Source: Bacteroidales bacterium M8 | Lineage (GTDB): Bacteria > Bacteroidota > Bacteroidia > Bacteroidales > Muribaculaceae | Direction of reading: 5' to 3' | Assembly: GCA_001689495.1 (NCBI GenBank) | Contig: LUJS01000045.1 | Location: 1-19,414, forward strand | Length of the DNA stretch: 19,414 bases | In this document: positions 1-6,981 of the stretch, piece by piece | Layout: each line of letters begins with the position of its first letter | Position numbering within the stretch: the stretch's first letter is position 1 | Notes under the pieces: generated by a model | Databases searched by the model: none | What the model was told of the DNA's origin: nothing | Seen by the model: only the letters and a program-made list of their open reading frames with translations | Made by a program: the position numbers and the translations under genes

Positions 1-762
1 GAGGGTATCCGTTCATTGGTTGACTATGAACTCTCGCCGGAAAACAAAGGAGACAGACTGATTGAAGAAACCCGGTTACGTTCAAATCTTCTCTCATCGC
101 AACCATTGTGCTTCAACCTTTTTGGAGAACTGAAGTTGCATCTTGACAAGGCATCGCAGTTTTTCGACATTCTGTATGACAACTATTTTAAATCTATTGA
201 TAAAATAGAATTTGAATATAATCCAGCCCGTCGCGATCCCAGACTTACCGGCGACCGCTCTGCCTTTGATGTATTTGTTGAATATACCTCAATCGCAGGT
301 AAAAAGGGATTTATCGGAATCGAGGTGAAATATTCTGAAACGCTCAATGAGGGTGCCAATACAGTTGACGACATACTAAACAAACAGTTTTGCGACGAAC
401 CGAGAACAAGACGAGACCGCTATCGCGAGTTGAGCAAAGGATTATTTGCTGAGACAAGTTATGGAAATTTAGAGCAACTACCGGCCTTTCAGATATGGAG
501 AGACCATCTTTTAGCAGTCTCCATGTGCAAGGCTTTCCCGGAGAAATATGATGAAGGACTGTTTTTATTCCTTGCTCCATATTCTAACAAGAACTGTCGG
601 GACGGAGTAGAAAAGTATAAAAAGCTGCTTCTTAACCCTAATTCGGGTATTGACACTCATTTTTGTTACGCATGGCTTGAAGAATACATCGAAACCCTCG
701 ATAAAGTATTCAATGAAGATTGGACAAAGGATATGAAGAAGCGTTATCTCGGTGATTTATAA
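1..762 (+). CDS. PD-(D/E)XK nuclease-like protein (PGN_0703-type), 5' partial
   Basis: The frame is open to the first base of the window, so the true start probably lies upstream; the first possible start inside is a TTG at 16. The protein shows a likely PD-(D/E)XK core: an Asp in the segment RSAFDVFVEY, then after a short hairpin the segment GFIGIEVKY, which supplies the E-x-K pair. This resembles the PGN_0703 family of putative restriction-endonuclease-like proteins known from Bacteroidales. The role in DNA or RNA cleavage is inferred from family resemblance; no partner methyltransferase is seen in the window. It is the first visible gene of a tight plus-strand operon, 14 nt before the WG-repeat gene. 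The DNA is AT-richer than the downstream chromosome, which fits horizontal acquisition. Confidence is good for the fold and modest for the function. Confidence 0.7.
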   Translation, partial: EGIRSLVDYELSPENKGDRLIEETRLRSNLLSSQPLCFNLFGELKLHLDKASQFFDILYDNYFKSIDKIEFEYNPARRDPRLTGDRSAFDVFVEYTSIAGKKGFIGIEVKYSETLNEGANTVDDILNKQFCDEPRTRRDRYRELSKGLFAETSYGNLEQLPAFQIWRDHLLAVSMCKAFPEKYDEGLFLFLAPYSNKNCRDGVEKYKKLLLNPNSGIDTHFCYAWLEEYIETLDKVFNEDWTKDMKKRYLGDL

Positions 763-776
763 TCTTATCTTTCGTT

Positions 777-1322
777 ATGAGTAATTCAATATTCCAAAGC
801 CTTAAAAAGTTTGCGAGTCTCTCTTCGCTTAAAGAACATGCTTCCCATGTCTATGAGTTCGACAATGTGGTAGTTATCGAAAAGAAAGATGGTAAATGGG
901 GAGTTATGAGTAATCAGGGTGACGAAATAGTCCCCTTTGGCAAATATGACCTTATTGAACCTTACTTTATGGGTCTTGCAAGGGTCAAGATCGGTGATGT
1001 TCCAGTTGGGAAGAGTGAAAACTTTGGTAAATATCGCTGGGGAATTATCAATCTATCCGGTGAAGAAGTCATACCAGTTGAGTACACTGAACTTTGGCAA
1101 TTCCATCTAAAAGAAAAAACGAAGATAAGAATGTCTAAAGATGCAGAAAGTCAGTGGCTCGACCTATACGATATTGCACCGTATCCCTACAATATCAAGA
1201 CTGATGCTGATGGCCGTATAATGGATGCAGAATACTATGCTCAACTTCGTGAAGATTACAGAATTGATGATATAAGTGACGCTTTTGATGGTGACCCGGA
1301 CGCACTTTGGAATATTGATTGA
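777..1322 (+). CDS. WG-repeat protein
   Basis: The 181-aa product contains at least two WG repeats. One is centred on DGKWGVMSNQGDEIVPF (about residues 37-54) and the second on YRWGIINLSGEEVIPVEY (about residues 86-103). WG repeats usually form beta-propeller-like or scaffold surfaces of unknown ligand. There is no signal peptide or membrane helix, so the protein is probably cytoplasmic. The C-terminal third is charged and acidic, rich in Asp and Tyr. The ATG at 777 lies 14 nt after the nuclease-like gene, and the TGA at 1320 is 2 nt before the next ATG, so it is cotranscribed and perhaps translationally coupled with the small acidic gene. No function is assigned. A role as a specificity or scaffold subunit next to the nuclease is inference only. 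Confidence 0.75.
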   Translation: MSNSIFQSLKKFASLSSLKEHASHVYEFDNVVVIEKKDGKWGVMSNQGDEIVPFGKYDLIEPYFMGLARVKIGDVPVGKSENFGKYRWGIINLSGEEVIPVEYTELWQFHLKEKTKIRMSKDAESQWLDLYDIAPYPYNIKTDADGRIMDAEYYAQLREDYRIDDISDAFDGDPDALWNID

Positions 1323-1324
1323 TT

Positions 1325-1558
1325 ATGAGTATAGACGATATGGACAAAGAAGAACTTGAAGAGTATTTGGAAGCAAGAGAAAGCCAACTTAACAATGTGC
1401 TATCTTCGCCAATAGGCACGGGCGACTACTCTATGCCGTCTGCTGAACAGATTGACGAGACAATCTTCTTGGAAGACGAGATTGAAAACACAAAGAGCCT
1501 ACTTGACCTCTTTGAGGATGAAGACGAAGTAATGAAGAAATTTCTCGGTATAAAATAA
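1325..1558 (+). CDS. small acidic helical protein, unknown
   Basis: This is a 77-aa, strongly acidic, probably all-helical protein. An in-frame TTG exists at 1319, but the ATG at 1325 is preferred because it avoids overlap with the previous stop. Two helical stretches rich in Glu and Asp (about residues 7-22 and 42-70) are separated by a Gly/Pro/Ser segment. It resembles no family I can name. It sits 2 nt after the WG-repeat gene and 2 nt before the glycosylase gene, so its production is tied to both. Size and charge would suit a small partner or DNA-mimic protein, but nothing in the sequence demonstrates this. Confidence 0.6.
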   Translation: MSIDDMDKEELEEYLEARESQLNNVLSSPIGTGDYSMPSAEQIDETIFLEDEIENTKSLLDLFEDEDEVMKKFLGIK

Positions 1559-1560
1559 CT

Positions 1561-2349
1561 ATGGCAGATATAATCAGAATCATTGCATTGATTGACAAAT
1601 ATCTCGAATCGACGGGACTCAATCGTGTGGAGGCCAATGAAATATCCATCTATCTGGAGAGGAATGGAGCATTAAGTCACTCAACAAAGGGACAACCATT
1701 GCGCAAACTTTTACGCGAGGGTAGAATACCCAATGCAGAGCAGCCGGGAGGCAAGGGTACTTCATGGTATATCCGGCACTCAAATAGTAAAAACGTCGTT
1801 GACTCTAAGCCGATACAAAAACCGAAGCAAAGTTCTATCATCAAAGAAACATCATCGGCAGCTATAGCATCTGGTCATGAACCAGTTGCTGATTCAGACG
1901 CGCAAATCCTAATTTTAGGGACATTGCCGGGAAAGGTGTCACTGCAAACCCAACAGTATTATGCTAATCGTACAAATCAATTTTGGAAGATTATATCAAG
2001 CATATTTAATGACACTATGTCAGACTCTTATGAAGAACGACTAAATATTCTTAAACGGCATCATATAGCTTTGTGGGACGTTCTAAAATTAGCAAATCGA
2101 GAGAGTAGCCTCGATTCTGATATAAAAAATCCCATTGCAAATGACATATTAGGATTCATATCAAAGCATCCTAAACTTCGCGTCATAGGACTAAATGGAA
2201 GTGATGCAGCGTCTTACTTTAACACATACATAGGGGCGCATAATCTACCCGAAAATATCCGTGTCGTTTCACTCCCAAGTTCAAGCTCTGCAAACACCCA
2301 TTTTACAATAGATGATAAAATTGGTCTTTGGAAAACGATTCTTAAATAA
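1561..2349 (+). CDS. DNA-deoxyinosine (hypoxanthine) glycosylase-like protein with extra N-terminal domain
   Basis: The C-terminal half (about residues 113-262) matches the hypoxanthine-DNA glycosylase branch of the uracil-DNA glycosylase superfamily. Motif 1 is ILGTLPG followed by QQYYANRTNQFW (residues 117-142). A conserved LWDVL stretch sits at 171-175, and the late loop LPSSSSANT is at 238-246. Known members excise deaminated purine (hypoxanthine) from DNA; that activity is inferred here. Unusually, about 75 residues precede the catalytic domain, followed by a Lys/Ser-rich linker at 76-110. This N-terminal part looks like a small winged-helix-type domain, helices then a basic segment and the Trp-containing strand GTSWYI. 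Typical single-domain family members are much shorter. The gene begins 2 nt after the acidic gene and shares one base with the next start. Confidence 0.8.
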   Translation: MADIIRIIALIDKYLESTGLNRVEANEISIYLERNGALSHSTKGQPLRKLLREGRIPNAEQPGGKGTSWYIRHSNSKNVVDSKPIQKPKQSSIIKETSSAAIASGHEPVADSDAQILILGTLPGKVSLQTQQYYANRTNQFWKIISSIFNDTMSDSYEERLNILKRHHIALWDVLKLANRESSLDSDIKNPIANDILGFISKHPKLRVIGLNGSDAASYFNTYIGAHNLPENIRVVSLPSSSSANTHFTIDDKIGLWKTILK

Positions 2350-3365
2350 TGAAACCGACAAATAACCGAGTATTCTGCATAGGATGCAAACATCCGAAAA
2401 TGCTCTTTGAAACTCAGACAAAGGCCGATAATTTCATCAAGTTCAATCGTGATGAAATCGCTTCATCGTCTGAAAAAGTACCAACAAGAAGCTATTATTG
2501 CTCATTTTGCTGTGGTTGGCATGTTACAAGCGTAGAAAACGAAGGTAAGGCTGAGGCAAATGATAGACGGGATGAACATACTTGGCATCAGATACGGTCC
2601 CTTAATAGCAAGAAAATCCCTCTAAATCCAGAAGGACAGAAACTTTCGGAAATGCTCGTCTCCGTTCATAGTCTTTTACAGAAATGTTTGAGGCAGCTTT
2701 TCCTGACAAATCTCAGTGAAGCACTTGATTTATTCAAAGACATCGTACTTGATTTTTCAATCATCGAAGACCGCGCCCGTAAACAAAATATCGCTTCTCC
2801 AAGAATTGACAGAATCCGATTCAAGGTTAAAGCCTTACAGCATACATTTGACATCATAGACGAATATGACATAGACAGCGATACTCGCAAGTTGTTTTTA
2901 AGTAAAGACGACCTTTCAAATCATGAATGGTCTATAAACTATATTCTCAACAAAGAGTTTGTTGAGAATGCTAACAGTCTGTTCTCTAAATTAGTTCAAG
3001 CACAGCAGAATAATAATATAGATGAACACAATCGTCTATATAAAGAAATCTTTGAGTTGCTAAGCAATTATAAAGGCAAAGGTATATCTGCAAAGAAAAA
3101 GGAACTAACCAACAGACTTGCAGAACTGCGCAAATGGACTCCCGATAAGGCTATTCAAGAGACAAAACCCGAGAGCAACAATAACTCGCTCTATATGTCT
3201 ATCATAGATCTATTGGAACAAGCACATCAAGCAATCAATCAGTCTGATTTTGAACGATGTGAAAACCTCGTAAAGACCGCTGAGTGTTTGATGCCAGATT
3301 CAGCAGACGAAGTGAGCCAACTTCTTTGGTCACAGATACAAGGACTGAGAGCGACTATAAAATAG
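2349..3365 (+). CDS. unknown protein with N-terminal zinc-ribbon-like motif and helical body
   Basis: The 338-aa product is not recognised. Its N-terminus has a CIGC pair (residues 10-13) and a second cluster CSFCCGWH (51-58), together a plausible zinc-binding knuckle. The spacing resembles a zinc ribbon adapted to nucleic-acid or protein contacts. The remaining roughly 270 residues are charged and mostly helical, and may form helical repeats or coiled coils, particularly at about 215-265. There is no signal peptide or membrane segment. The ATG at 2349 overlaps the TAA of the glycosylase gene by one base, strong evidence for coupled expression. It is the last gene of the operon and is followed at once by a strong terminator hairpin. 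Its job is probably linked to the glycosylase, but I cannot name it. Confidence 0.7.
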   Translation: MKPTNNRVFCIGCKHPKMLFETQTKADNFIKFNRDEIASSSEKVPTRSYYCSFCCGWHVTSVENEGKAEANDRRDEHTWHQIRSLNSKKIPLNPEGQKLSEMLVSVHSLLQKCLRQLFLTNLSEALDLFKDIVLDFSIIEDRARKQNIASPRIDRIRFKVKALQHTFDIIDEYDIDSDTRKLFLSKDDLSNHEWSINYILNKEFVENANSLFSKLVQAQQNNNIDEHNRLYKEIFELLSNYKGKGISAKKKELTNRLAELRKWTPDKAIQETKPESNNNSLYMSIIDLLEQAHQAINQSDFERCENLVKTAECLMPDSADEVSQLLWSQIQGLRATIK

Positions 3366-3413
3366 AAAAGACACCGCTACAATAAGTCGTAAACTTAATG
3401 AGCGGTGTCTTTT
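3366..3413. terminator. bidirectional intrinsic terminator, perfect 13-bp stem
   Basis: The arms AAAAGACACCGCT (3366-3378) and AGCGGTGTCTTTT (3401-3413) are exact reverse complements, around a 22-nt AT-rich loop. The right end runs into a T-tract and the left end starts with an A-tract, so the hairpin can stop transcription from either side. It begins directly after the stop of the plus-strand operon and ends 2 nt before the minus-strand lysozyme stop codon at 3416-3418. Confidence 0.88.
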
Positions 3414-3415
3414 TA

Positions 3416-3907
3416 TTATGGAGCGAACAAGGCGGCAATCTCCGTCAATCTTCTATTATATAATCCTTTATGCCATTTGCCTTTATAGCGGCAGTGGGAG
3501 GTGTAGGACTTGAAGATGTGGCGGTCGCCCCGTTTCAGCTTTTTCAGGACGGTGGACTTGTTGACTACGCCGGGGCCACAGTTGTAGGCGAGTGCGCCGA
3601 GAAGAACGGAGTCTTTGCCATATTGGGAGTATAGGGCGCAGAACTTGGTGAGGTCTTTGCGGAGCAGTGCGTCAGCCTGTGCCTCGGTAAGCTGACAGCC
3701 TCGGCGGTAGGGTTCGCCCGGCTGGACTTGATGCCCGTATCCTACATATGGCCAGTGTTTTGGCTTATGGAGCGTTTCAAACTTTTTGATTATCAGGACT
3801 GCCCGCTCAAAGAGCGGCAGCTCCATAATCGACCTCTTTGCGGCGAAGGCTGGCGTAGTGACCGCGAGGGTCACTAACGCCATGAGAAATATCAGTAGTT
3901 TTTTCAT
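3416..3907 (-). CDS. conjugative-transposon-type lysozyme (GH24-like muramidase)
   Basis: The 163-aa product has an N-terminal signal peptide (hydrophobic through about residue 22, ending AFA). It carries the lysozyme core FETLH (Glu44), then YVGYGH (54-59), and LGALAYNCGPG in the C-terminal lobe. Glu44 aligns with the catalytic Glu of GH24 lysozymes. The usual downstream Asp is absent: the intervening loop is short and basic (HKPKHWP), as in lysozymes encoded at the ends of Bacteroides conjugative-transposon transfer operons. The likely role is local peptidoglycan opening during assembly of the conjugation apparatus. The ATG (3907-3905) overlaps the TGA of the upstream TraQ-like gene (ATGA overlap), so the two are translationally coupled. 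It reads toward the bidirectional terminator. Confidence 0.85.
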   Translation of the reverse strand: MKKLLIFLMALVTLAVTTPAFAAKRSIMELPLFERAVLIIKKFETLHKPKHWPYVGYGHQVQPGEPYRRGCQLTEAQADALLRKDLTKFCALYSQYGKDSVLLGALAYNCGPGVVNKSTVLKKLKRGDRHIFKSYTSHCRYKGKWHKGLYNRRLTEIAALFAP

Positions 3908-4284
3908 AAGCCGATGGGTGTTATGGTTCCGGGATTGACAGGGTTGATGATGCCGGGAGTTTTGCCGCCATCGTCGCCGCTGTCTTTGCTATTGAACTCG
4001 AAGGTCTGCTGCCATGGGGTTGACCCAAAGTTGTCTTCAATCCATATCCCGAATTTTACTGCTTCGGAAGATTGGGCGGTATAGTTCAGTCGGAATGTCT
4101 TGCTTTCAAGAAGCACACGGTCGTTGTTGACTAACACGGGACCGTCAACGAGTTTGAGTGTACCTTCGCCGTCAATGCACGGCTCGTCTGACGAGCATCC
4201 GAAACCGAGCATCGACAGCAGCACGGCACACAGGCGTGCCAGCAGGGCCGACAGACGTGAGTTGATTTCATTCTTCATCATCAT
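3904..4284 (-). CDS. TraQ/DUF3872-like lipoprotein, shortened at the N-terminal side
   Basis: The 126-aa protein begins at one of three consecutive ATG codons (4284, 4281 or 4278). It has a hydrophobic signal ending LGFGC, with Cys30 as the probable lipidated residue, though the lipobox is not ideal. The mature part, with GTLKLVDGPV, NNDRVLLE, FRLNYT and IEDNFGS, matches from memory the second half of DUF3872 (TraQ) proteins of Bacteroides conjugative transposons. The usual first strands of that family, about 45 residues between lipobox and core, appear to be missing. A Gly/Pro/Asn-rich tail follows the core. It is coupled to the lysozyme gene, the usual order at the end of tra operons. Its start lies only 20 nt below the stop of the sigma-barrel gene, so it may now be transcribed from there. 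Confidence 0.65.
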   Translation of the reverse strand: MMMKNEINSRLSALLARLCAVLLSMLGFGCSSDEPCIDGEGTLKLVDGPVLVNNDRVLLESKTFRLNYTAQSSEAVKFGIWIEDNFGSTPWQQTFEFNSKDSGDDGGKTPGIINPVNPGTITPIGL

Positions 4285-4304
4285 TATTGTGTTTTTTGTT
4301 GATT

Positions 4305-5948
4305 CTACCAGTTGAAGCGTATGCCTATGGGGAGTGTGAAGTCCCACGGATTGTCAGCCCAAGTGTCGGGCACCTCGTAGGTGTGCTTGAAGTGATGCCT
4401 GAATGTCGGCTCGACAAACAGCTCGGTCCTGCCGGTCAGCCTTACCGACACGCCCCATGCGGCAGACAACGACCACACCACCGGCGCATCAAACCGCCCG
4501 GGACGCAGGGCCAAATGTCCGGGAGCCCCGGTGACCACCGATTCGGAATAGAGCGGGATGTCCACCTGCGCGCCCAGCGAGGCATACAATCTCACCCTGT
4601 CGGCGGTGAAGATGCTGTAATTCAACCTGACAGGCACGCCCAGATAATGCCAGTGGCAGACACTGTGCTGGGTCGTCGTCTCAAAGTCTGAGTGCAGATA
4701 CGTGTACATCAGTCCGGTCTCCAAGCCCAGACGTCCGGTCAAGGCACGGTTGACGGTCACGGCAAACGACACTGGGCTGTGGTGGCTGTGCGACACGTTG
4801 TCATAGTCGATATAGCGCGGCGCCGATTCCCGCGACATCGTCCGCGACAATGCTCCGTCTTGGGGTGTGTCCTCCCCTGTCTCGTCATCATCATCATCGG
4901 GCTCGGGAGGGGGCAACGTCACCGCATCGCGGCCTATGTCGGGGCGCAGGCCGAAAGTCATGGCCGGATTCACGCCCGCCGACAGCGACCAGCGGCCATC
5001 GGGACCGCGGTGCAGCACCACTTTTGCCTTCTCTTCGGCATAATGCACCTCGCCCCCCTGCCCCGCCACGGAGTCCGTGTCCGAGCGGACAGGAGCGACC
5101 TCGACATCGACCGAATCGACGGGGACAGCAGGCACCACTGCCTCGGATTCTGATTCTGCGCCTACAGAGTCAGTCACCACGACAACCGGGGGCACCACCT
5201 GCACGCGCGCCATGGTCCCGCCCGGTGTCACCGACGGCATGCCGGGAGCCACCTCGACCTCGGTGGATTCATCTGCTTCCACGCCGACCGGAGTGACATT
5301 CCCGGACACCACCACCGCATCATCGTCATCGCCACCGCGCAGCAACATGAATCCCGCAAGGGCGGCGAGAAGGAGCACGGACAGCAGTCCCGCCTGACGG
5401 CGGTAATCGCTGACAAGGCGACGCAACATCACGCGGGCATGAAACAGTTGCGACGACGACGTCTTGGGCGCTATCCCCAGCAGTCCGGCAATCTCATTGT
5501 GCGACTTGTTCTCGAGCACGGCAAGCCTGAACACCTTCTGATACCCCTCGGGGAGCCTGCGCACCAGCGACTCGAGCACAGCCATGTCCAATATGTCGTC
5601 CATCGCGGGAGTATCCTCGACCTCGGGCAGCTCGTGCAGCACGCATGCCACATCCTGCCCGTTAAGGAACTTCAGCGACAGATTCTTCATTATCGTGGCC
5701 AGCCAGTAGTCTACGCGATCGAAATCGCGCAGCGAGTCCAGCCTCGTGAACGCAACGATGAAACCGTCGTGCAATATATCCTCGGCATCCCCGCGCTCCG
5801 GCACATACCGACGTATCACGCCGAGCATGCGGGGCGCAAAACGGGTATAGAAGAGGCTCATGGCCTCCCTGTCGCCACGGATACACTCCTCGACCAGAGT
5901 CCGGTTGTCTATTTGCAGATTGCGCTTCACACTACAAAGATACCCCAT
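4305..5948 (-). CDS. ECF sigma factor fused to transmembrane helix, acidic linker and outer-membrane beta-barrel
   Basis: One uninterrupted frame of 547 aa from the ATG at 5948; a GTG at 5930 is an alternative start in the same frame. Residues about 16-96 are sigma-70 region 2, with ECIRGDREA, RGDAEDILHDGF and YWLATIMKNLSL. Residues about 118-180 are region 4, with a helix-turn-helix at NKSHNEIAGLLGIA. Basic residues RRQ precede one hydrophobic helix at about 187-204. A roughly 105-residue Val/Glu/Asp/Pro-rich linker follows, then a beta-barrel (about 315-547) with alternating strands and a terminal aromatic residue (IGIRFNW). Dual membrane-spanning anti-sigma factors (Dma type) in Bacteroides share the helix-linker-barrel plan but are encoded apart from their sigma factor. 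Here the sigma domains take the place of the cytoplasmic anti-sigma domain. The product would be a sigma factor tethered across both membranes, possibly released by proteolysis. The TraQ-like gene lies 20 nt downstream. Confidence 0.88.
   Translation of the reverse strand: MGYLCSVKRNLQIDNRTLVEECIRGDREAMSLFYTRFAPRMLGVIRRYVPERGDAEDILHDGFIVAFTRLDSLRDFDRVDYWLATIMKNLSLKFLNGQDVACVLHELPEVEDTPAMDDILDMAVLESLVRRLPEGYQKVFRLAVLENKSHNEIAGLLGIAPKTSSSQLFHARVMLRRLVSDYRRQAGLLSVLLLAALAGFMLLRGGDDDDAVVVSGNVTPVGVEADESTEVEVAPGMPSVTPGGTMARVQVVPPVVVVTDSVGAESESEAVVPAVPVDSVDVEVAPVRSDTDSVAGQGGEVHYAEEKAKVVLHRGPDGRWSLSAGVNPAMTFGLRPDIGRDAVTLPPPEPDDDDDETGEDTPQDGALSRTMSRESAPRYIDYDNVSHSHHSPVSFAVTVNRALTGRLGLETGLMYTYLHSDFETTTQHSVCHWHYLGVPVRLNYSIFTADRVRLYASLGAQVDIPLYSESVVTGAPGHLALRPGRFDAPVVWSLSAAWGVSVRLTGRTELFVEPTFRHHFKHTYEVPDTWADNPWDFTLPIGIRFNW
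5935..5942 (-). promoter_or_regulatory. possible -7 box upstream of or inside the start of the sigma-barrel gene
   Basis: On the minus strand, TATCTTTG fits the Bacteroidota -7 consensus TAnnTTTG. There is no convincing -33 TTTG at the proper distance. If it is used, transcription would begin near the GTG at 5930, making that the start codon of a nearly leaderless message and excluding the ATG at 5948. Confidence 0.3.
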
Positions 5949-5991
5949 CCCCCCGAATACTGCACGCCGATGCAAATTTTTTTGCGGTTTA

Positions 5992-6023
5992 TTTGCGGGG
6001 GATTGTTTTTTGTCATATCTTTG
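5992..6023 (+). promoter_or_regulatory. Bacteroidota-type promoter for the SPFH operon
   Basis: A -33 TTTG (5992-5995) and a -7 TATCTTTG (6016-6023) are separated by 20 nt, matching the primary-sigma consensus of Bacteroidota. The ATG of the SPFH gene is 49 nt further down, behind an AT-rich leader. Confidence 0.75.
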
Positions 6024-6072
6024 CAATATCAAAATGATATTACTTTAATTTACTCTCTAAAATCTTCACATC

Positions 6073-6969
6073 ATGAATCAGAACAATGACAAGGAATTTG
6101 AGTATGGCGGAATGGCGGTGAGCGGTTTTGCCATGGTGTGCGTGACGGTCGTCATCGCACTGCTGCTGGCGGCGTCCGTGACCTGTCTCGTCGAGATCAT
6201 GCCCGTCCTCTCGATCGTCGCCAATATCGTGCTGTTAGTTTCGTTCGTACTGTGTTGCATGGGATTCTTCACCCAACAGCCCAATCAGGCGCGCGTGATG
6301 ATATTCTTCGGCAACTATCGCGGCACATTCCGCAAGACGGGTTTCTATTGGGTCAATCCACTTATGACCAAGCATAAAATCTCGCTGCGCATCCGCAACA
6401 TGGACATCGAGCCCATCAAGGTAAACGACAAGGTGGGCAATCCCGTGATGATAGGCATGGTGCTGGTGTGGAAGGTCAGCAATACGTATCGCTGCATGTT
6501 TGACGTCGACACGGCCATCGACAGGTTTGTCAGCATACAGAGCGATGCGGCGCTGCGCGAGGTCACGAGCCACTTTGCATACGACAACGACCTCGACAAC
6601 CACGACGAGGTGACGCTGCGCGGCGCCGGAAGCACCATTGTCGAGCTGCTCGAGGAGAAGCTGAACGAGCGTCTGTCCATGGCCGGCATCGAGGTGGTCG
6701 AGGCCCGTCTCAACTATCTGGCATACGCGCCCGAGATCGCTGCCGTGATGCTGCGCCGCCAGCAGGCATCGGCCATCATTTCGGCCCGCGAGAAGATTGT
6801 CGAGGGTGCCGTCTCGATGGTCAAGATGGCTCTGGACCAGCTCAAGGCCGAGGGGGTCGTCGAGCTTGACGAGGAACGCAAGGCCACGATGGTGAGCAAC
6901 CTGCTCGTGGTGCTCTGTGCCGACGAGCCCGCACAGCCCGTGGTCAACACCGGCACACTCTATCAATGA
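6073..6969 (+). CDS. SPFH (band 7/stomatin-like) domain membrane protein
   Basis: The 298-aa protein begins with two hydrophobic helices (about residues 15-39 and 43-66). An SPFH/band-7 domain follows: PNQARVMIFFGNYRGT (70-85), GFYWVNP, then RIRNMDIEPIKVNDKVGNPV and VLVWKV. After it comes a helical segment with VEARLNYLAYAPEIAAVML and RQQASAIISAREKIV. These features are typical of stomatin/prohibitin-like proteins that form oligomers on the inner membrane and organise membrane zones or proteases. It has its own promoter at 5992-6023 and lies divergent from the sigma-barrel gene. Next, after 12 nt, comes a small ribbon-helix-helix gene, a pairing that I recall from other genomes. The function of this subgroup is not established. 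Confidence 0.88.
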   Translation: MNQNNDKEFEYGGMAVSGFAMVCVTVVIALLLAASVTCLVEIMPVLSIVANIVLLVSFVLCCMGFFTQQPNQARVMIFFGNYRGTFRKTGFYWVNPLMTKHKISLRIRNMDIEPIKVNDKVGNPVMIGMVLVWKVSNTYRCMFDVDTAIDRFVSIQSDAALREVTSHFAYDNDLDNHDEVTLRGAGSTIVELLEEKLNERLSMAGIEVVEARLNYLAYAPEIAAVMLRRQQASAIISAREKIVEGAVSMVKMALDQLKAEGVVELDEERKATMVSNLLVVLCADEPAQPVVNTGTLYQ

Positions 6970-6981
6970 CAGACAGCGACA

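Larger units (their letters stand above)
1..4290. mobile_element. probable horizontally acquired segment with conjugative-transposon tail
   Basis: Two genes at 3416-4284 belong to families found almost only at the 3' end of Bacteroides conjugative-transposon tra operons. The plus-strand operon 1-3365 is clearly more AT-rich than everything beyond 4305. No integrase, mobilisation gene, tRNA target or direct-repeat att site is visible, and the tra genes expected upstream of TraQ are absent. The segment is therefore either the eroded edge of an element extending left of the window or a rearranged fragment. The right limit near 4290 is an inference from the change in composition and gene content. 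Confidence 0.5.

Noticed and set aside
3366..4310. Attachment site or tRNA target of the conjugative element
   Set aside because: No tRNA gene, integrase or convincing direct repeat could be found near the composition change.
4305..5948. The sigma-barrel fusion as a simple sequencing error joining two genes
   Set aside because: The frame is open throughout, and the helix with its basic flank is placed sensibly after region 4. A joining error would need to delete the start and cytoplasmic part of the second gene cleanly. Resequencing would settle it.
4287..6089. Plus-strand frames opposite the sigma-barrel gene
   Set aside because: They are antisense to a gene with clear sigma and barrel signatures and have repetitive low-complexity composition.
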